Positions 25,500-34,959 of a DNA stretch of 64,000 nucleotides are shown piece after piece. This DNA comes from Chloroflexales bacterium ZM16-3 (GTDB taxonomy: Bacteria > Chloroflexota > Chloroflexia > Chloroflexales > Chloroflexaceae). The position numbers and the translations under genes were made by a program. Position 1 is the stretch's first letter; the number at the start of each line of letters is the position of its first letter. Below the pieces are notes generated by a model, which saw only the letters and a list, made by a program, of their open reading frames with translations, ran no database searches and was not told where the DNA came from. The stretch covers positions 124,001 through 188,000 of the forward strand of contig RYFE02000006.1 in assembly GCA_004138175.2 (NCBI GenBank). Reading direction: 5' to 3'.

Positions 25500-26600
25500 T
25501 CACACGATCACCGGCGCGAGCCGACTGAGCCGGCCACGGCGGGGCGGAGTCGGCGCGATCTGGTCGTGGGCGCGCTGCATCACCTGATCATCGTAGGCGA
25601 TCTGTGCGTTGCGCCGGGCATCGTTCGGGTCGAAGAGCCCGCGGCCCTGGCCGTCGAAGCTGTTCGCCACATAGGCGATGATCGTATCGGCAAGCTGGCG
25701 GATGGTCGCGCCGCTGTTGGGCAGCCGCCGGACAAGCGTGGCCGATGGCCCAAGGCGGCGCAGCTCGCGGGCGCCGAGGATGGCGGCGAGGCGGTCGCGG
25801 GCGTCGGCGGGGTTATGGCAGGCCGAGCCAAGCATAATCCGCTGGAGGCCGACGGGCGGGGGCGGGGTGTTCAAGAGCGGCCCCAGATCGTGGGTGCCCG
25901 CGTCGAAGGCGATCTGGCCCGCCGAGCGCAGCACCTCGCGCTCGCTCTCCGTCACCGAGCGCGGCACGTGGAGCGTGGCGGTGATGAAGATATTCGGCGG
26001 CAGGATGGGGCGCTCCTTGGGGGCGAGTCCAGGCAGGGCCAGGCGTCGCACGCCGCCGCCGTCTACCTGTAGCAGATCGCGGAAGTAGTGGCCCAGCTCG
26101 TCCAGGGTGAGCCCGCGCAGCAGCACCAGGTAGAGCTTGCCGAGGTTCGCGGGCGAGGCGGCGTCCTGGAGCGTCTCTAGGAAGTGCAGCGAGCCGAGGC
26201 GCTCGTGGACGTTGCGGTAGTAGTTGCTCTGCCCGCTGTGCTGCGCCCAGCTGTTCGAGCCGATCGTGACAAACTGCTCGCTCTCCGCGCCGATCATGGC
26301 GTAGGCGAACCCAGCGGCGAGCGCGGCCTTGCCTGCGCCCTCGCGACCGGTCAGCACCACAAACGGATTGGTCTTCAGCGAGACATAGTAGCTCGTGATG
26401 AGCGGGCGGGGGAATTCGTCGCCGAGGGTCTCACACACATGGCCGAGCAGCTCTTGCTCACCGGCACGTGCCTGAGCGATGCGGTAGCTATGCCGTAGGG
26501 ATGCGTATGCTGTCGCTGGCGTATATGCCGACTTCCCCTGGCCCGCGCCGGCCTGGCTGGCGGCGCCATTGCCACCAGCACTGAAGTTGTAGGCGATCAT
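25500..26600 (-). CDS. Divergent McrB-like AAA+ NTPase without a partner nuclease
   Basis: The 366 residues begin with a low-complexity tail and then an AAA+ core: FVVLTGREGAGKAALAAGF (Walker A) and GSNSWAQHSGQSNYYRNVHE, matching the McrB pattern after which the chain enters the nucleotide-sensing loop. LYLVLLRGLTLDELGHYFRDLL aligns with the McrB LLDEMNLARVEHYF segment, but the paired acidic Walker B residues read RG. NIFITATLHVPRS matches the sensor segment. No McrC is adjacent. It starts 3 bp after the nucleotidyltransferase stop, so it is the last gene of a three-gene operon. ATP hydrolysis may be lost. The role is unknown. Confidence 0.6.
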   Translation of the reverse strand: MIAYNFSAGGNGAASQAGAGQGKSAYTPATAYASLRHSYRIAQARAGEQELLGHVCETLGDEFPRPLITSYYVSLKTNPFVVLTGREGAGKAALAAGFAYAMIGAESEQFVTIGSNSWAQHSGQSNYYRNVHERLGSLHFLETLQDAASPANLGKLYLVLLRGLTLDELGHYFRDLLQVDGGGVRRLALPGLAPKERPILPPNIFITATLHVPRSVTESEREVLRSAGQIAFDAGTHDLGPLLNTPPPPVGLQRIMLGSACHNPADARDRLAAILGARELRRLGPSATLVRRLPNSGATIRQLADTIIAYVANSFDGQGRGLFDPNDARRNAQIAYDDQVMQRAHDQIAPTPPRRGRLSRLAPVIV

Positions 26601-26603
26601 AGT

Positions 26604-27578
26604 TCACCTGATACTACTAGTCGATGCGTCGCCGATGTTCAGCTCCTGGCCCGCGCCCGTGACGGCGGCCTTGTCGCCGATCACGCTGCCGGTCAGGATC
26701 GCGCCCTCGATCTGGGCGCCCGCGTTGATGATCGAGTCGCTGATGATCGCGTTGCGCACCACCACGCCCGCGCCCAGCGACACGTGTGGCCCGAGCACCG
26801 CGTTCTCCACCTTCGCCCCTGGGCCGAGGTAGACGGGCGGGATGATCACAGAGTTCTCAACCGCCCCATCGCGGCTGTGCCCGTTCGCGAGCAGGTAGCG
26901 GTTTGTGTCGAGCAGGGCGTCGATCGTGCCGCAGTCGCGCCACATCGACACCGTCTCGGCCCGGAAGACTTCGCCGCGCTCGATCATGATCTGGAGCGCG
27001 TCCGCCAGATAGTACTCGCCCTTCGTCTGGATGTTGTGCTCCATCATATGGGTGATGGCATCCATCAGGCGGCGTGCCTCGGGGACATAGTAGAATCCGA
27101 CGACGGCGAGATTCGACACCGGCGTGCTTGGCTTCTCGACAAGGCGCGTGATCTGGTCATCCTTCACCACGGCCACCCCGAAGCGGCTGGGGTCCTCCAC
27201 CTCCTGGCAGTAGATGACGCCCTCGTCAGGGTGCGCGTTCAGACGATCCTTATCGATGCCCACCAGGCCATCGCCGAAGACGACCAGCATCGGCCCCTCG
27301 GCATCCTTCGCCAGGTAGATCGCGTCGGCCTGGCCGCGCATCTCCTGCTGCACCAGAAATCGCATCGGCATCGTGTAGCGCTCGCGCACATAGCGCTCGA
27401 TCTGATCGCCCAGATAGCCGGTCACACAGATCAGTTCGTCAATCTGAAGATCCAGCAGGTCGTCGATGATGTGGGCCAGCACGGGCTTACCGGCCACACT
27501 CACCAGGGGCTTTGGCTTGCTGTAGGTATGCGGGCGAAGACGGGTGCCGAGGCCGGCGGTGAGGATCATCACTTTCAT
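26604..27578 (-). CDS. Sugar-1-phosphate nucleotidylyltransferase with left-handed beta-helix
   Basis: The signature MKVMILTAGLGTRLRPHTYSKPKPLVSVAGKPVL opens a nucleotidyltransferase domain (about 1-230) with metal Asp in VVFGDGL and sugar-site EKPSTPVSNLAVVGFYY. A C-terminal hexapeptide-repeat helix (about 245-310) follows. It makes an NDP-sugar (dTDP-glucose or GDP-mannose type; specificity not readable) for polysaccharide or glycolipid synthesis. It starts 3 bp after the zinc-ribbon stop and is followed 3 bp later by the McrB-like gene. GAGGAAC precedes the ATG. Confidence 0.9.
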   Translation of the reverse strand: MKVMILTAGLGTRLRPHTYSKPKPLVSVAGKPVLAHIIDDLLDLQIDELICVTGYLGDQIERYVRERYTMPMRFLVQQEMRGQADAIYLAKDAEGPMLVVFGDGLVGIDKDRLNAHPDEGVIYCQEVEDPSRFGVAVVKDDQITRLVEKPSTPVSNLAVVGFYYVPEARRLMDAITHMMEHNIQTKGEYYLADALQIMIERGEVFRAETVSMWRDCGTIDALLDTNRYLLANGHSRDGAVENSVIIPPVYLGPGAKVENAVLGPHVSLGAGVVVRNAIISDSIINAGAQIEGAILTGSVIGDKAAVTGAGQELNIGDASTSSIR

Positions 27579-27581
27579 ATA

Positions 27582-27827
27582 TTAGTTCCTCGTCCCGCAG
27601 CCACAGGTGCTACAGTTGCGACTACAGGTGCTCTCGGCTGGCGCGGCAACCTCGGCGGTGGCGCCCGATGTCGCCCCCCGGCTATGGCTGGCGAACACCG
27701 ACAGGTGGCGCTGAATAGACTCGCTGTGGCATATCGGGCAGGTCACTCCCGCGTCGTCCTGATCCATTCGGCGGAGACGATCGAAACGGCTGTTGCACGA
27801 CAGGCAGCCGTACTCGTACATCGGCAT
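27582..27827 (-). CDS. FmdB-family zinc ribbon protein
   Basis: This is an 81-residue protein: MPMYEYGCLSCNSRF and VTCPICHSESIQRHL give the CxxC...CxxC ribbon, and the Cys-rich tail CSRNCSTCGCG may bind a further metal. The family is small and mostly regulatory. The ATG at 27827 is preceded by AGAGGTGG; the longer ORF start lies in heptamer repeats. It is the first gene of an operon with the nucleotidyltransferase and McrB-like genes. Confidence 0.85.
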   Translation of the reverse strand: MPMYEYGCLSCNSRFDRLRRMDQDDAGVTCPICHSESIQRHLSVFASHSRGATSGATAEVAAPAESTCSRNCSTCGCGTRN

Positions 27828-27873
27828 GGTTCCACCTCTATATGTACGTATGGGGCAGTCGCTACGCTCTAAA

Positions 27874-27883
27874 ATTATACCAT
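27874..27883 (-). promoter_or_regulatory. Extended -10 promoter of the zinc-ribbon operon
   Basis: ATGGTATAAT on the minus strand contains a TGn extended -10; no matching -35 is visible. Confidence 0.5.
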
Positions 27884-27910
27884 GCCGGTACGCATTTCGT
27901 ATGGCAGTGC

Positions 27911-27970
27911 GATTGCAGGTTGCAGGTCGTAGATTGCAGATTTGGCATCTGTTGGGGGTTGGGGGTTGGA
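27911..27970. repeat. GATTGCAG and TTGGGGG heptamer words
   Basis: Scattered GATTGCAG/GGTTGCAG words and two to three TTGGGGG units lie in the gap between the zinc-ribbon operon and the MocR gene. They are the same words as at 13853 and 46188. Confidence 0.7.
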
Positions 27971-28055
27971 GCATTGCAACGCTATGTTGCCTTGTTACGG
28001 TATTGTCCTTCTCTCAGCGGCCCCATTGTCTCTACTTGCGTGCAGATTGTCCTGG

Positions 28056-28061
28056 TATAAT
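28056..28061 (+). promoter_or_regulatory. Possible -10 (TATAAT) of the MocR-type gene
   Basis: TATAAT stands 59 bp before the ATG. TCTACT, 19 bp upstream of it, is a weak -35 candidate. Confidence 0.35.
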
Positions 28062-28119
28062 CCCCTTCCATTACCGGCAGTTGTTCTAGCCCGCAGAGAC
28101 AATCCCTGGGAGAGACGCT

Positions 28120-29601
28120 ATGCAGATCGAGGTTGACCGCAGCAGCCGCGAGCCGATCTACCGCCAGCTGGCGACGGGGCTCCAGCAGCGCATCCGCAGC
28201 GGAGCCCTGCCCCCGCAGACGCGACTGCCCACGGTGCGCCAGCTCGCCCAGCAGCTCGGCGTCACCCGGCTCACCGTCCACAGCGCCTACGCCGAGCTCC
28301 AGGCCGGCGGCTGGGTCGAGGCGACCGTGGGGCGCGGCACCTTCGTCGCCGAGCGGATCGATGAGCTGATCGCCCCGCCCGAGGCGCAGCTTGGCCGCGA
28401 GGTGAGCCCCGCCGGCATGGTGTCGGACATCCTGCGGATCGGCCAGCTGCCCGGCCTGATCTCGCTGGCCAAGGCCGACCCGGCCCACGAGTTCTTCCCT
28501 ATGCGCAACTGGCAGCGGGCGATCGAGCTGGCCCTAGAGGCGGGCGGGCCGCAGCTGATGGGCTACACCACCGCTCAGGGCGAGCAGAGCCTGCGCTCGG
28601 TGCTGGCCGAGGTCGTCCGCGAGCGCGGGGTGAGCGCCGGGCCGGATGAGATCATCGTGACGAACGGCGTGACGAACGGCATGTCTCTGATCACCGATCT
28701 GCTGGCCCGCGCTGGCGACACGGTGCTGCTAGAGCAGCCCACCTACCTGGGCATGCTGAACATCCTGCCCTCACGGGGCGTGCGGGCTGTGGGCCTGCCG
28801 ATGGACGGGGAGGGGCTGGTTATCGAGGCGCTGGAGGCCGCGCTGCGCAGGGAGCGCCCGGCCTTCCTCTACACTATCCCCACCTTCCAGAACCCCGCTG
28901 GGGTGAGCATGAGCCCGGCCCGCCGCGCGGCCCTGCTCGATCTGGCCGAGCGCCACGGCCTGATGATCGTGGAGGACGACATCTACGGGAGGTTAGGCCA
29001 CGCGGGTGCGTCGCCACCGTCGCTGAAGGCGGCCGACCGCAGCGGGCGAGTGATCTACCTGAGCAGCTTCTCGAAGAGCCTGATGCCGGGGCTGCGGATC
29101 GGCTATGTGGTGGCCGCGCCTGAGCTGATCGGCCGCCTGGTCTACCTGCGCCAGGCCCAAGACCTCTGCTCTCCCCCGCTCATGCAGCGCGCCCTGGCGA
29201 TCTTCATTGAGCAGGGCTGGTGGCAAAGCCATATCAAGCGCATGCTCCCGCGCTACCGTGAGCGCCGTGACGCCCTGCTCTCTGCGATGGAGCGCTTCTT
29301 CCCCGCCGAGGTGAGCTGGACGCGCCCGCAAGGCGGCTTCTCCTGCTGGGTCACGCTGCCCCGAGGGAGCTCGGTATCTGACCTGTATATGAGCGCGATC
29401 ACACGCGGCGTGGCCTTCACCCCCGGCGAGGTCTTTAGCCCCGCGCCGAACCCGCAGCCACACCTGCGCCTCTGCTTCAGCGCCGAGCCGCCCGAGCGCC
29501 TAGCCGATGCGGTCGCCACCCTCGGCGGCCTGCTCCGTGAGCGCGGCGGCAGGCACGGGCTCGCGGAGCCCGCCCTGTCCGACTATGTGCCGGTGGTGTA
29601 G
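28120..29601 (+). CDS. MocR-type regulator / PLP-dependent aminotransferase (GntR HTH fusion)
   Basis: The 493 residues have a GntR winged HTH (1-75; REPIYRQLATGLQQRIRSG, then TRLPTVRQLAQQLGVTR) joined to a fold-type I aminotransferase domain. PLP-binding residues are visible: TNGVTNGMSLI, NPAGVSMS, EDDIYGRL and the Schiff-base Lys in SSFSKSLMPGLRIGY. MocR proteins usually sense PLP or an amino compound and activate a neighbouring gene; the catalytic Lys is kept, so an enzyme related to 2-aminoadipate aminotransferase is also possible. No divergent target gene suggests itself. Confidence 0.88.
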   Translation: MQIEVDRSSREPIYRQLATGLQQRIRSGALPPQTRLPTVRQLAQQLGVTRLTVHSAYAELQAGGWVEATVGRGTFVAERIDELIAPPEAQLGREVSPAGMVSDILRIGQLPGLISLAKADPAHEFFPMRNWQRAIELALEAGGPQLMGYTTAQGEQSLRSVLAEVVRERGVSAGPDEIIVTNGVTNGMSLITDLLARAGDTVLLEQPTYLGMLNILPSRGVRAVGLPMDGEGLVIEALEAALRRERPAFLYTIPTFQNPAGVSMSPARRAALLDLAERHGLMIVEDDIYGRLGHAGASPPSLKAADRSGRVIYLSSFSKSLMPGLRIGYVVAAPELIGRLVYLRQAQDLCSPPLMQRALAIFIEQGWWQSHIKRMLPRYRERRDALLSAMERFFPAEVSWTRPQGGFSCWVTLPRGSSVSDLYMSAITRGVAFTPGEVFSPAPNPQPHLRLCFSAEPPERLADAVATLGGLLRERGGRHGLAEPALSDYVPVV

Positions 29602-29712
29602 GCCCATGCACCGCCATTTTCTGGATACTCGGCATCCGCTAACATAATGCTGAATAAGGAGCGCATCGGGGCGCAGCAGATCATAGCCCTGGCCATCCTC
29701 GGCTGCAAAGCC

Positions 29713-29842
29713 CCCGGCTGGCGACTGGAAGTCGCGCCGGCGGGGCGCGGTGCGCCGGGCGTCGGCCGGTGCCGACGCCGACGCCGCCCGCGCAGGTGGG
29801 CGGCTGGCCGCAGGCCCCCGCGACGCGGCTTCAGCCGCCAGC
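29713..29842. repeat. 131-bp structured repeat, copy 2 (inverted)
   Basis: Begins CCCGGCTGGCGACTGGAAG and ends GGCTTCAGCCGCCAGC, the reverse complement of the repeat at 25304 and 50365. It lies about 110 bp past the MocR stop. Confidence 0.85.
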
Positions 29843-29860
29843 AACAGTGCATCAGCCCTG

Positions 29861-29900
29861 CACAGAAAAGGCGCGGGCGCGGCATTGCCGCGCCCGCGCC
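29861..29900 (-). terminator. Rho-independent terminator of the DUF11 gene
   Basis: A 14-bp stem (GGCGCGGGCGCGGC) with a 3-nt loop is followed on the minus strand by TTTTCTGTG, 25 nt past the DUF11 stop. Confidence 0.8.
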
Positions 29901-29924
29901 ATCACCGCCTACCTCTGGCGTCGC

Positions 29925-32900
29925 CTAGCGGATGACCAGTGGCAGGTAGACCGTGTTCTCCCCACCGGTCAGGCTGGCGGGGGAGACCGGGCCGAACTCG
30001 CTGCTGGCGCCGCCGCTATCTTGTTCGACGAGCCAGTAGGAGTAGCTCACATCCGGCAGGGCGTCGGCGTCGAGGAAGCTGTAGCTCGCCCCGGTGCTGG
30101 TGTCGCCGCGGGCCAGGATGAGCCGAGGCGTGATCTTCACCGCGTCGGCGCGGCTGCCGGTGTCGCTGCGGTAGATGTGGAAGCCCCGGCTGTTGAGCTC
30201 GGTGCCCGTGCTCCAGATCACCAGCACGCCCTTCGCCTGGCGCTCGGCCCTCAGCCCGGTGAGCGTCACCGCCGTGAGCCTGGTGAAGCTCACGCTGGCC
30301 TGATCATCCTCCGTGTCGACGCCGTTCCCCGGCGTGCTGTCCGGGTCCACCTGATCCGAGCGGCTCACCTGCGCCATGTTGGTGATCGCCTGCGAGGGCG
30401 GGGCCGTCACCAGGGTGAGGATGTTCAGCGTCACGGTGTGTCCGCTGGGGATGCTGCCGATCACCCACGAGCCGATGGCCGGGTCGTAGCTGCCCTGGCT
30501 CGGCGCGGCGCTGATCAGCGCGAGGCCGGCCGGCAGCTGCTCGCTTACCTCGACGTTGGTGGCGGTGTCTGGCCCCTTGTTCACAACACTGATCAGGAAT
30601 GACGCGCTGTTCGGCAGCTTGCCCAACGTCGCCACGGTCTTGGTCAGCTCAAGGTCGGCCTCGGCTGGCGCAAGCCCCAGCCCCACCGTCGCACTGGCCT
30701 GATCATCCTCGCTCGAAGCGCTGTTGTTCGGCGTGCTGTCGGGGTCGAACTGGTTCGATGCCACCACCTCGGCCACGTTGGTGAACGGCCCCAATCCGGT
30801 GAGCTGCACGCTCAGGCTTAGCGTGGCCACCTCGTTGAGCGCCAGGTTGCCAACCGACCAGACGTTTGTGGCCGGGTTGTAGCTGCCCTTGCTCGGGGTT
30901 GTGCCCAGCACCGTGGCGCCCGTCGGCAGGCGCTCGCCAACCTGCACGCCCGTGGCCAGGCTTGGCCCGCTGTTCCGCACGTCGATGGTGAAGGTGACGA
31001 TCCCATTGGCCGGGAGGGTCGTCGTGTTCACCCGCTTTGTCAGCGAGAGGTCGGCCATCGTCCCGCTCACCATCGCGCTAGAGCTGTCGTCCTGCCCAGG
31101 TGAGCCGTCGCCCGGCGTGCTGTCGGGGTCGGGCTGATCCGACTTGGCGATCTCGGCGACGTTGGTGTACGGGCCGATGCCGGTGAGCGTGACCGTGATG
31201 TCGAGGGTGACGATCTCGCCGAACTTGATCGAGCCGATGATCCATGCGCCGGTGGATGGGTTGTAGCCGCCTCTACTGGCCACGTGGCTCACATACTGGA
31301 GCCCGGCGGGCAGCTTATCGCTCACCTCCACGCCGGTGGCGACGCTCGGGCCGCTGTTCACTACAGCGACGGTGAAGACAACCTGATCGCCGACGCTCGC
31401 CGTGGCCTTATTCACCGTCTTCGTCAGCGACAGATCGGCGAGCTGCGGGGTCAGCGAGACGCTAGCCTGATCATCCTCTCCCCCGTCGCTGTTGCCCGGC
31501 GTGCTGTCGGGGTCGGGCTGGTCGGACGCGCTCACCCGCGCGGTGTTGCGGATGATCGTGCCGGTCTCCACGCGGGCCTGAATGGCCAGGGTGGCGCTCC
31601 CGTTTGCCGGCACCGTGCCAACCACCCAGTCGCCGCTCACATTGTCATAGCTGATGCCGGGGGTGGGCGTGGCGCTGATGAAGCTGAGACCGGCGGGCAG
31701 CGGATCATTCACCACGACGCCGGTGGCGTCGCTGGGGCCAGCGTTTCTGAGCGTCAGCATGTAGGTGATCACGCTCTTATAGGGCGGCTGCGGGTTATCG
31801 ACGCTCTTGCTCAGCGAGAGATCGGCGAGGTTGCCGGTGACGGTGGCGAAGCCCTGGTCATCCTCGTTCGGGTTATCGTTGTTCGGGTTCGAGTCCGGGT
31901 CGTACTGGTCGCTGCCGCCGATCTGGGCGCTGTTTGTGAACGGCCCAGCCCCCAGCAGCGTGACCTCTATCCGGAGGCTGGCCGTGGCCCCGGCGGCGAG
32001 GCTGCCAACACCCCAGCTCCCGGTGGCCGGGTTATAGCTGCCCTGGCTCGGGGTTGCACCCACAAAGGCGAGCCCCACGGGCAGTTGCTCGCTCACCCGC
32101 ACGCCGGTGGCCCCGTCTGGCCCCTTGTTCGTGACATCGATCGTAAAGATGACATTCGAGCCGACATTCACCTGCGCCTTGTCCACCCGCTTGGTCAGCT
32201 CCAGGTCGGCGATCTGAACAGGCAGCGACACGCTGGACTGATCATCCTCGCCGGCGATGCCATTGCCTGGCGTGCTGTCGGGGTCGGGCAGGTTCGACTT
32301 GCTCACCTGAGCGGTGTTGGTCGTCGGGCTGCCATCCCAGCGCGCCGTCAGGGTGAGGGTGGCCACCTCGTTGTTGGCCATGGTGCCCACTGTCCACAGC
32401 CCGCTGGCCGAGCTGTAGCTGCCCTTGGTGGCCGAGGCGCTGATGAAGCTCAGCCCGGCGGGCAGCTGCTCGCTCACCTCTACGCCGGTGGTGGCCGAGG
32501 GGCCACGGTTGCGCAGGGTGATCGTGAAGTTGACCGGCGAGCCCGCCGCGATAGGCGTCGGCGTGCTGATCGCCTTGTTCAGCTCAAGGTCGGCGACGGC
32601 CAGGATGGGCGCGGTGTCGCTGACGACGTTATTGCTCTGGTCGGGGTCGCTGTTGTCATTTGGCCGTCGCACCGAGGCGGTGTTAACGAGGCTACCCGCC
32701 GCCGTGGGGTTCAGAATACCCGTGACGGTGTAGGTCGCCACAGCGCCGGGGTCCAGATCAACCGTGGTGTTGATCATGTTCCCGATCCCCGCAGTGTCGT
32801 TACAGACGCCTGTCCCCGTCGTGATCGCGCATGCCCATGTGGTGCTCTGGATCGCGGGTGGCACGCTATCTTGCACCTGGGCACCCACAGCCGCGCTCGG

Positions 32901-34658
32901 GCCGGCGTTCGTCACCTGGACGGTGTAGGTCACCGGCTTTCCAGGGGTCAGCTGGGCGGGGGCGTGGGTCTTGGTGATCGACAGCTCCGCCTCGGCCAGC
33001 GTAACGCCGCCGATCAGGGATACCGGATCCGAGGGGAAGTAGGCCCATGTGTCGATCACGCGCCGGTCGCCAAAGGTGGTGCTCCAGGCGTGCGCGCCGC
33101 CGGTGCTGTGGACGCCAAGCAGAGCCGCGCGCTGCGCCGAGGGGGTGCCGAAGCAGAGCGGGATGGGGTAGGCACCATTTGGCGGAGGCGGCGTGTCTCC
33201 GGTGGCGCAGGGCGAGTAGTCGTAGGCACTGGCACCGGTGTAGGTGTAGATGTCGTTATAGTAGACGAGGTCCTTATCGATAGCAGTCATGCCGCCGCGA
33301 AAGCGAATAAGCTGGATGCCGCCAATATTATTCTCGGCGTCTACGAAGGGGAAGTGAACCTCGCCGACATTGAACTGGATCGACGCGTCGTAGGTCTGCA
33401 CACCTGCGGGAACGGGCGCACCAGTGCTATCGAGGGCATCCCAGTACACCGTATTCCCCCCGGCGAAGGCCCGACCGACCAGCACGCGGTCGCTTCCGTC
33501 GCCGTAGGTGCCGTTGCGGTTCACATCAATGATGATCTGGTAGTTCGTGTCGCCGACAACATCGAAGGTGAAGTTCCCTCCCAGGGGCGCGGTTCCGGCC
33601 TGCCCGGCGGTGCCCTCAACGCCGGTGAACGCGAAGTTCTGCGGTGTTGGCGGGACAACCGTTGCTGGCAGCAGCCAGGTATCGCCCGATCGCGAGCGGG
33701 CCATAGCTGGCAGGTTCGGGTCAGGCTCCTCGAAGAAGATCTTATGGGTAATATCGCCCTGCGCCATATCGTCGGGCAGCCCAGGGTTATGCACCATGTA
33801 GCCTGGCGGGAGTTGCACGTTAGGTGGGTTGCCGGTCAGCTGGAACGAGCGGTAGGTTGAGCTTCCCCGCGCATCGACAATACCCTCGGCGTTTGAGAAG
33901 AAGATGAATCCGAAGGGGTCGATCCCGTTCATGTCGATCCGGTAGCCGTACCCATCGTTCGTGACGACCCAGTACTCGGAGTCGAGTCCGAGGCTAGGGT
34001 TCGCCGCCGTTGCGTTGCCGCCCATGTTGTAGGCGAGGTACTTGGCGAAGACGCGCCCAGGGATGACGGTGTTGGCCGCGCTACGCACCGAGATGTGCCA
34101 GGCGTTGATCCAGTGGTGGGCCGTGTCTTGCGTCCACGCTGTGCCAATCGGTAGTGGCGGTGGGTTATTGCCGATGTTCGCGGCCGGGTCGGGGCTGATG
34201 AACTCAAACTCCCAGATCCCATTGCCAGCCGTGCTTGTCTGGGCCGTGCTGATCACGCAGGGGGTGAAGCCGCCCGGGCTAGGGGCCGGGCCTGCCTGCT
34301 CCTGATTGATATCGGCGATCAGCCCGCCGCCCTGGGCCACACAGTTGCCGGTGGTGCCGTCGGGGCCGTAGAAGCGCACGTTGCCCTGGCCGATCCTCAT
34401 GGCGCTCGACCCGATATCGATCTGCTCGCCGGCCTGCGCGTAGGCCCGGATGGTGGTCTGCCGAGGGATTCCGCCTGAGGTGGCCGTGCTGTGCCACTCA
34501 ATGTAGGCACGGTAGCCCTGGGTGATGTTGCTGCTGCCTGACGCCTCCGCCCGCTGCCAGGACGCGGGGACGAAGAGGCTCATTATGGCTATCATCATGA
34601 AGATGCGGACAGCGCGATTTATGCGATGCGTCTGACGACACCCTGTACTCGATACCAT
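29925..34658 (-). CDS. Giant secreted surface protein with seven DUF11 repeats
   Basis: The 1577-residue protein has a signal peptide (hydrophobic IFMMIAIMSLFVP, cleavage after AEASG). A 560-residue N-terminal beta-rich region follows. Seven DUF11-type repeats of about 125 residues come next (each opens ADLxLxK, with TNxGP and LPxGL). The linkers between repeats are Asp-rich (DPDSTPGNG, DPDSDPNNDNPNEDDQ) and look like calcium-binding loops. An Fn3-like domain and the tail TVYLPLVIR close it. The role is probably a rigid stalk, S-layer or adhesion protein on the cell surface. The tail is shared with the M23-like protein at 3009. GGGGGAG precedes the ATG. Confidence 0.85.
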   Translation of the reverse strand: MVSSTGCRQTHRINRAVRIFMMIAIMSLFVPASWQRAEASGSSNITQGYRAYIEWHSTATSGGIPRQTTIRAYAQAGEQIDIGSSAMRIGQGNVRFYGPDGTTGNCVAQGGGLIADINQEQAGPAPSPGGFTPCVISTAQTSTAGNGIWEFEFISPDPAANIGNNPPPLPIGTAWTQDTAHHWINAWHISVRSAANTVIPGRVFAKYLAYNMGGNATAANPSLGLDSEYWVVTNDGYGYRIDMNGIDPFGFIFFSNAEGIVDARGSSTYRSFQLTGNPPNVQLPPGYMVHNPGLPDDMAQGDITHKIFFEEPDPNLPAMARSRSGDTWLLPATVVPPTPQNFAFTGVEGTAGQAGTAPLGGNFTFDVVGDTNYQIIIDVNRNGTYGDGSDRVLVGRAFAGGNTVYWDALDSTGAPVPAGVQTYDASIQFNVGEVHFPFVDAENNIGGIQLIRFRGGMTAIDKDLVYYNDIYTYTGASAYDYSPCATGDTPPPPNGAYPIPLCFGTPSAQRAALLGVHSTGGAHAWSTTFGDRRVIDTWAYFPSDPVSLIGGVTLAEAELSITKTHAPAQLTPGKPVTYTVQVTNAGPSAAVGAQVQDSVPPAIQSTTWACAITTGTGVCNDTAGIGNMINTTVDLDPGAVATYTVTGILNPTAAGSLVNTASVRRPNDNSDPDQSNNVVSDTAPILAVADLELNKAISTPTPIAAGSPVNFTITLRNRGPSATTGVEVSEQLPAGLSFISASATKGSYSSASGLWTVGTMANNEVATLTLTARWDGSPTTNTAQVSKSNLPDPDSTPGNGIAGEDDQSSVSLPVQIADLELTKRVDKAQVNVGSNVIFTIDVTNKGPDGATGVRVSEQLPVGLAFVGATPSQGSYNPATGSWGVGSLAAGATASLRIEVTLLGAGPFTNSAQIGGSDQYDPDSNPNNDNPNEDDQGFATVTGNLADLSLSKSVDNPQPPYKSVITYMLTLRNAGPSDATGVVVNDPLPAGLSFISATPTPGISYDNVSGDWVVGTVPANGSATLAIQARVETGTIIRNTARVSASDQPDPDSTPGNSDGGEDDQASVSLTPQLADLSLTKTVNKATASVGDQVVFTVAVVNSGPSVATGVEVSDKLPAGLQYVSHVASRGGYNPSTGAWIIGSIKFGEIVTLDITVTLTGIGPYTNVAEIAKSDQPDPDSTPGDGSPGQDDSSSAMVSGTMADLSLTKRVNTTTLPANGIVTFTIDVRNSGPSLATGVQVGERLPTGATVLGTTPSKGSYNPATNVWSVGNLALNEVATLSLSVQLTGLGPFTNVAEVVASNQFDPDSTPNNSASSEDDQASATVGLGLAPAEADLELTKTVATLGKLPNSASFLISVVNKGPDTATNVEVSEQLPAGLALISAAPSQGSYDPAIGSWVIGSIPSGHTVTLNILTLVTAPPSQAITNMAQVSRSDQVDPDSTPGNGVDTEDDQASVSFTRLTAVTLTGLRAERQAKGVLVIWSTGTELNSRGFHIYRSDTGSRADAVKITPRLILARGDTSTGASYSFLDADALPDVSYSYWLVEQDSGGASSEFGPVSPASLTGGENTVYLPLVIR

Positions 34659-34959
34659 AGCTCCCCCTAGTTGTAGGTTATAGGTTGTCTAATGCTGACG
34701 GCGTTGTCAGCCGACACAAATTAGCTGTACGGCGATGGCCGCACAGCGATATGATGCGAAGGAACCTATCTGCTTGATTACGCGAGAGGGTGGGGCGACG
34801 TCTGTCTGCCCGATAGCTTCCCTCTGAAACGCAATGACCTGGATAGGAACGTCACAGTATCGTACTAGATATGATTGTCATAGCATTGTATGCTACTTGA
34901 GTTATTTGTACAAGTAGTTACAAAGAATATTTTGCGATCTTTTGCCAAATCGACAGCGA
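34659..34959. other. AT-rich intergenic region upstream of the DUF11 gene
   Basis: This 301-bp gap is much lower in GC than its surroundings. It holds a candidate promoter (34885-34913) and a small hairpin GCTGAC/GTCAGC at about 34692-34709 in the DUF11 leader. No ORF or RNA gene is recognised. Confidence 0.6.
34885..34913 (-). promoter_or_regulatory. Candidate promoter of the DUF11 gene
   Basis: On the minus strand TTGTAC (34913-34908), 17 bp, TACAAT (34890-34885). This would give a leader of about 220 nt. Confidence 0.35.

Noticed and set aside
25237-25587. 116-aa open frame across the 131-bp repeat
   Set aside because: It lies inside a structured repeat that is intergenic in all three copies and is not conserved as a protein frame.
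31284-33860. 858-aa open frame on the plus strand opposite the DUF11 gene
   Set aside because: It is an antisense shadow produced by high-GC codons; the minus-strand protein has clear repeats, a signal peptide, a ribosome-binding site and a terminator.
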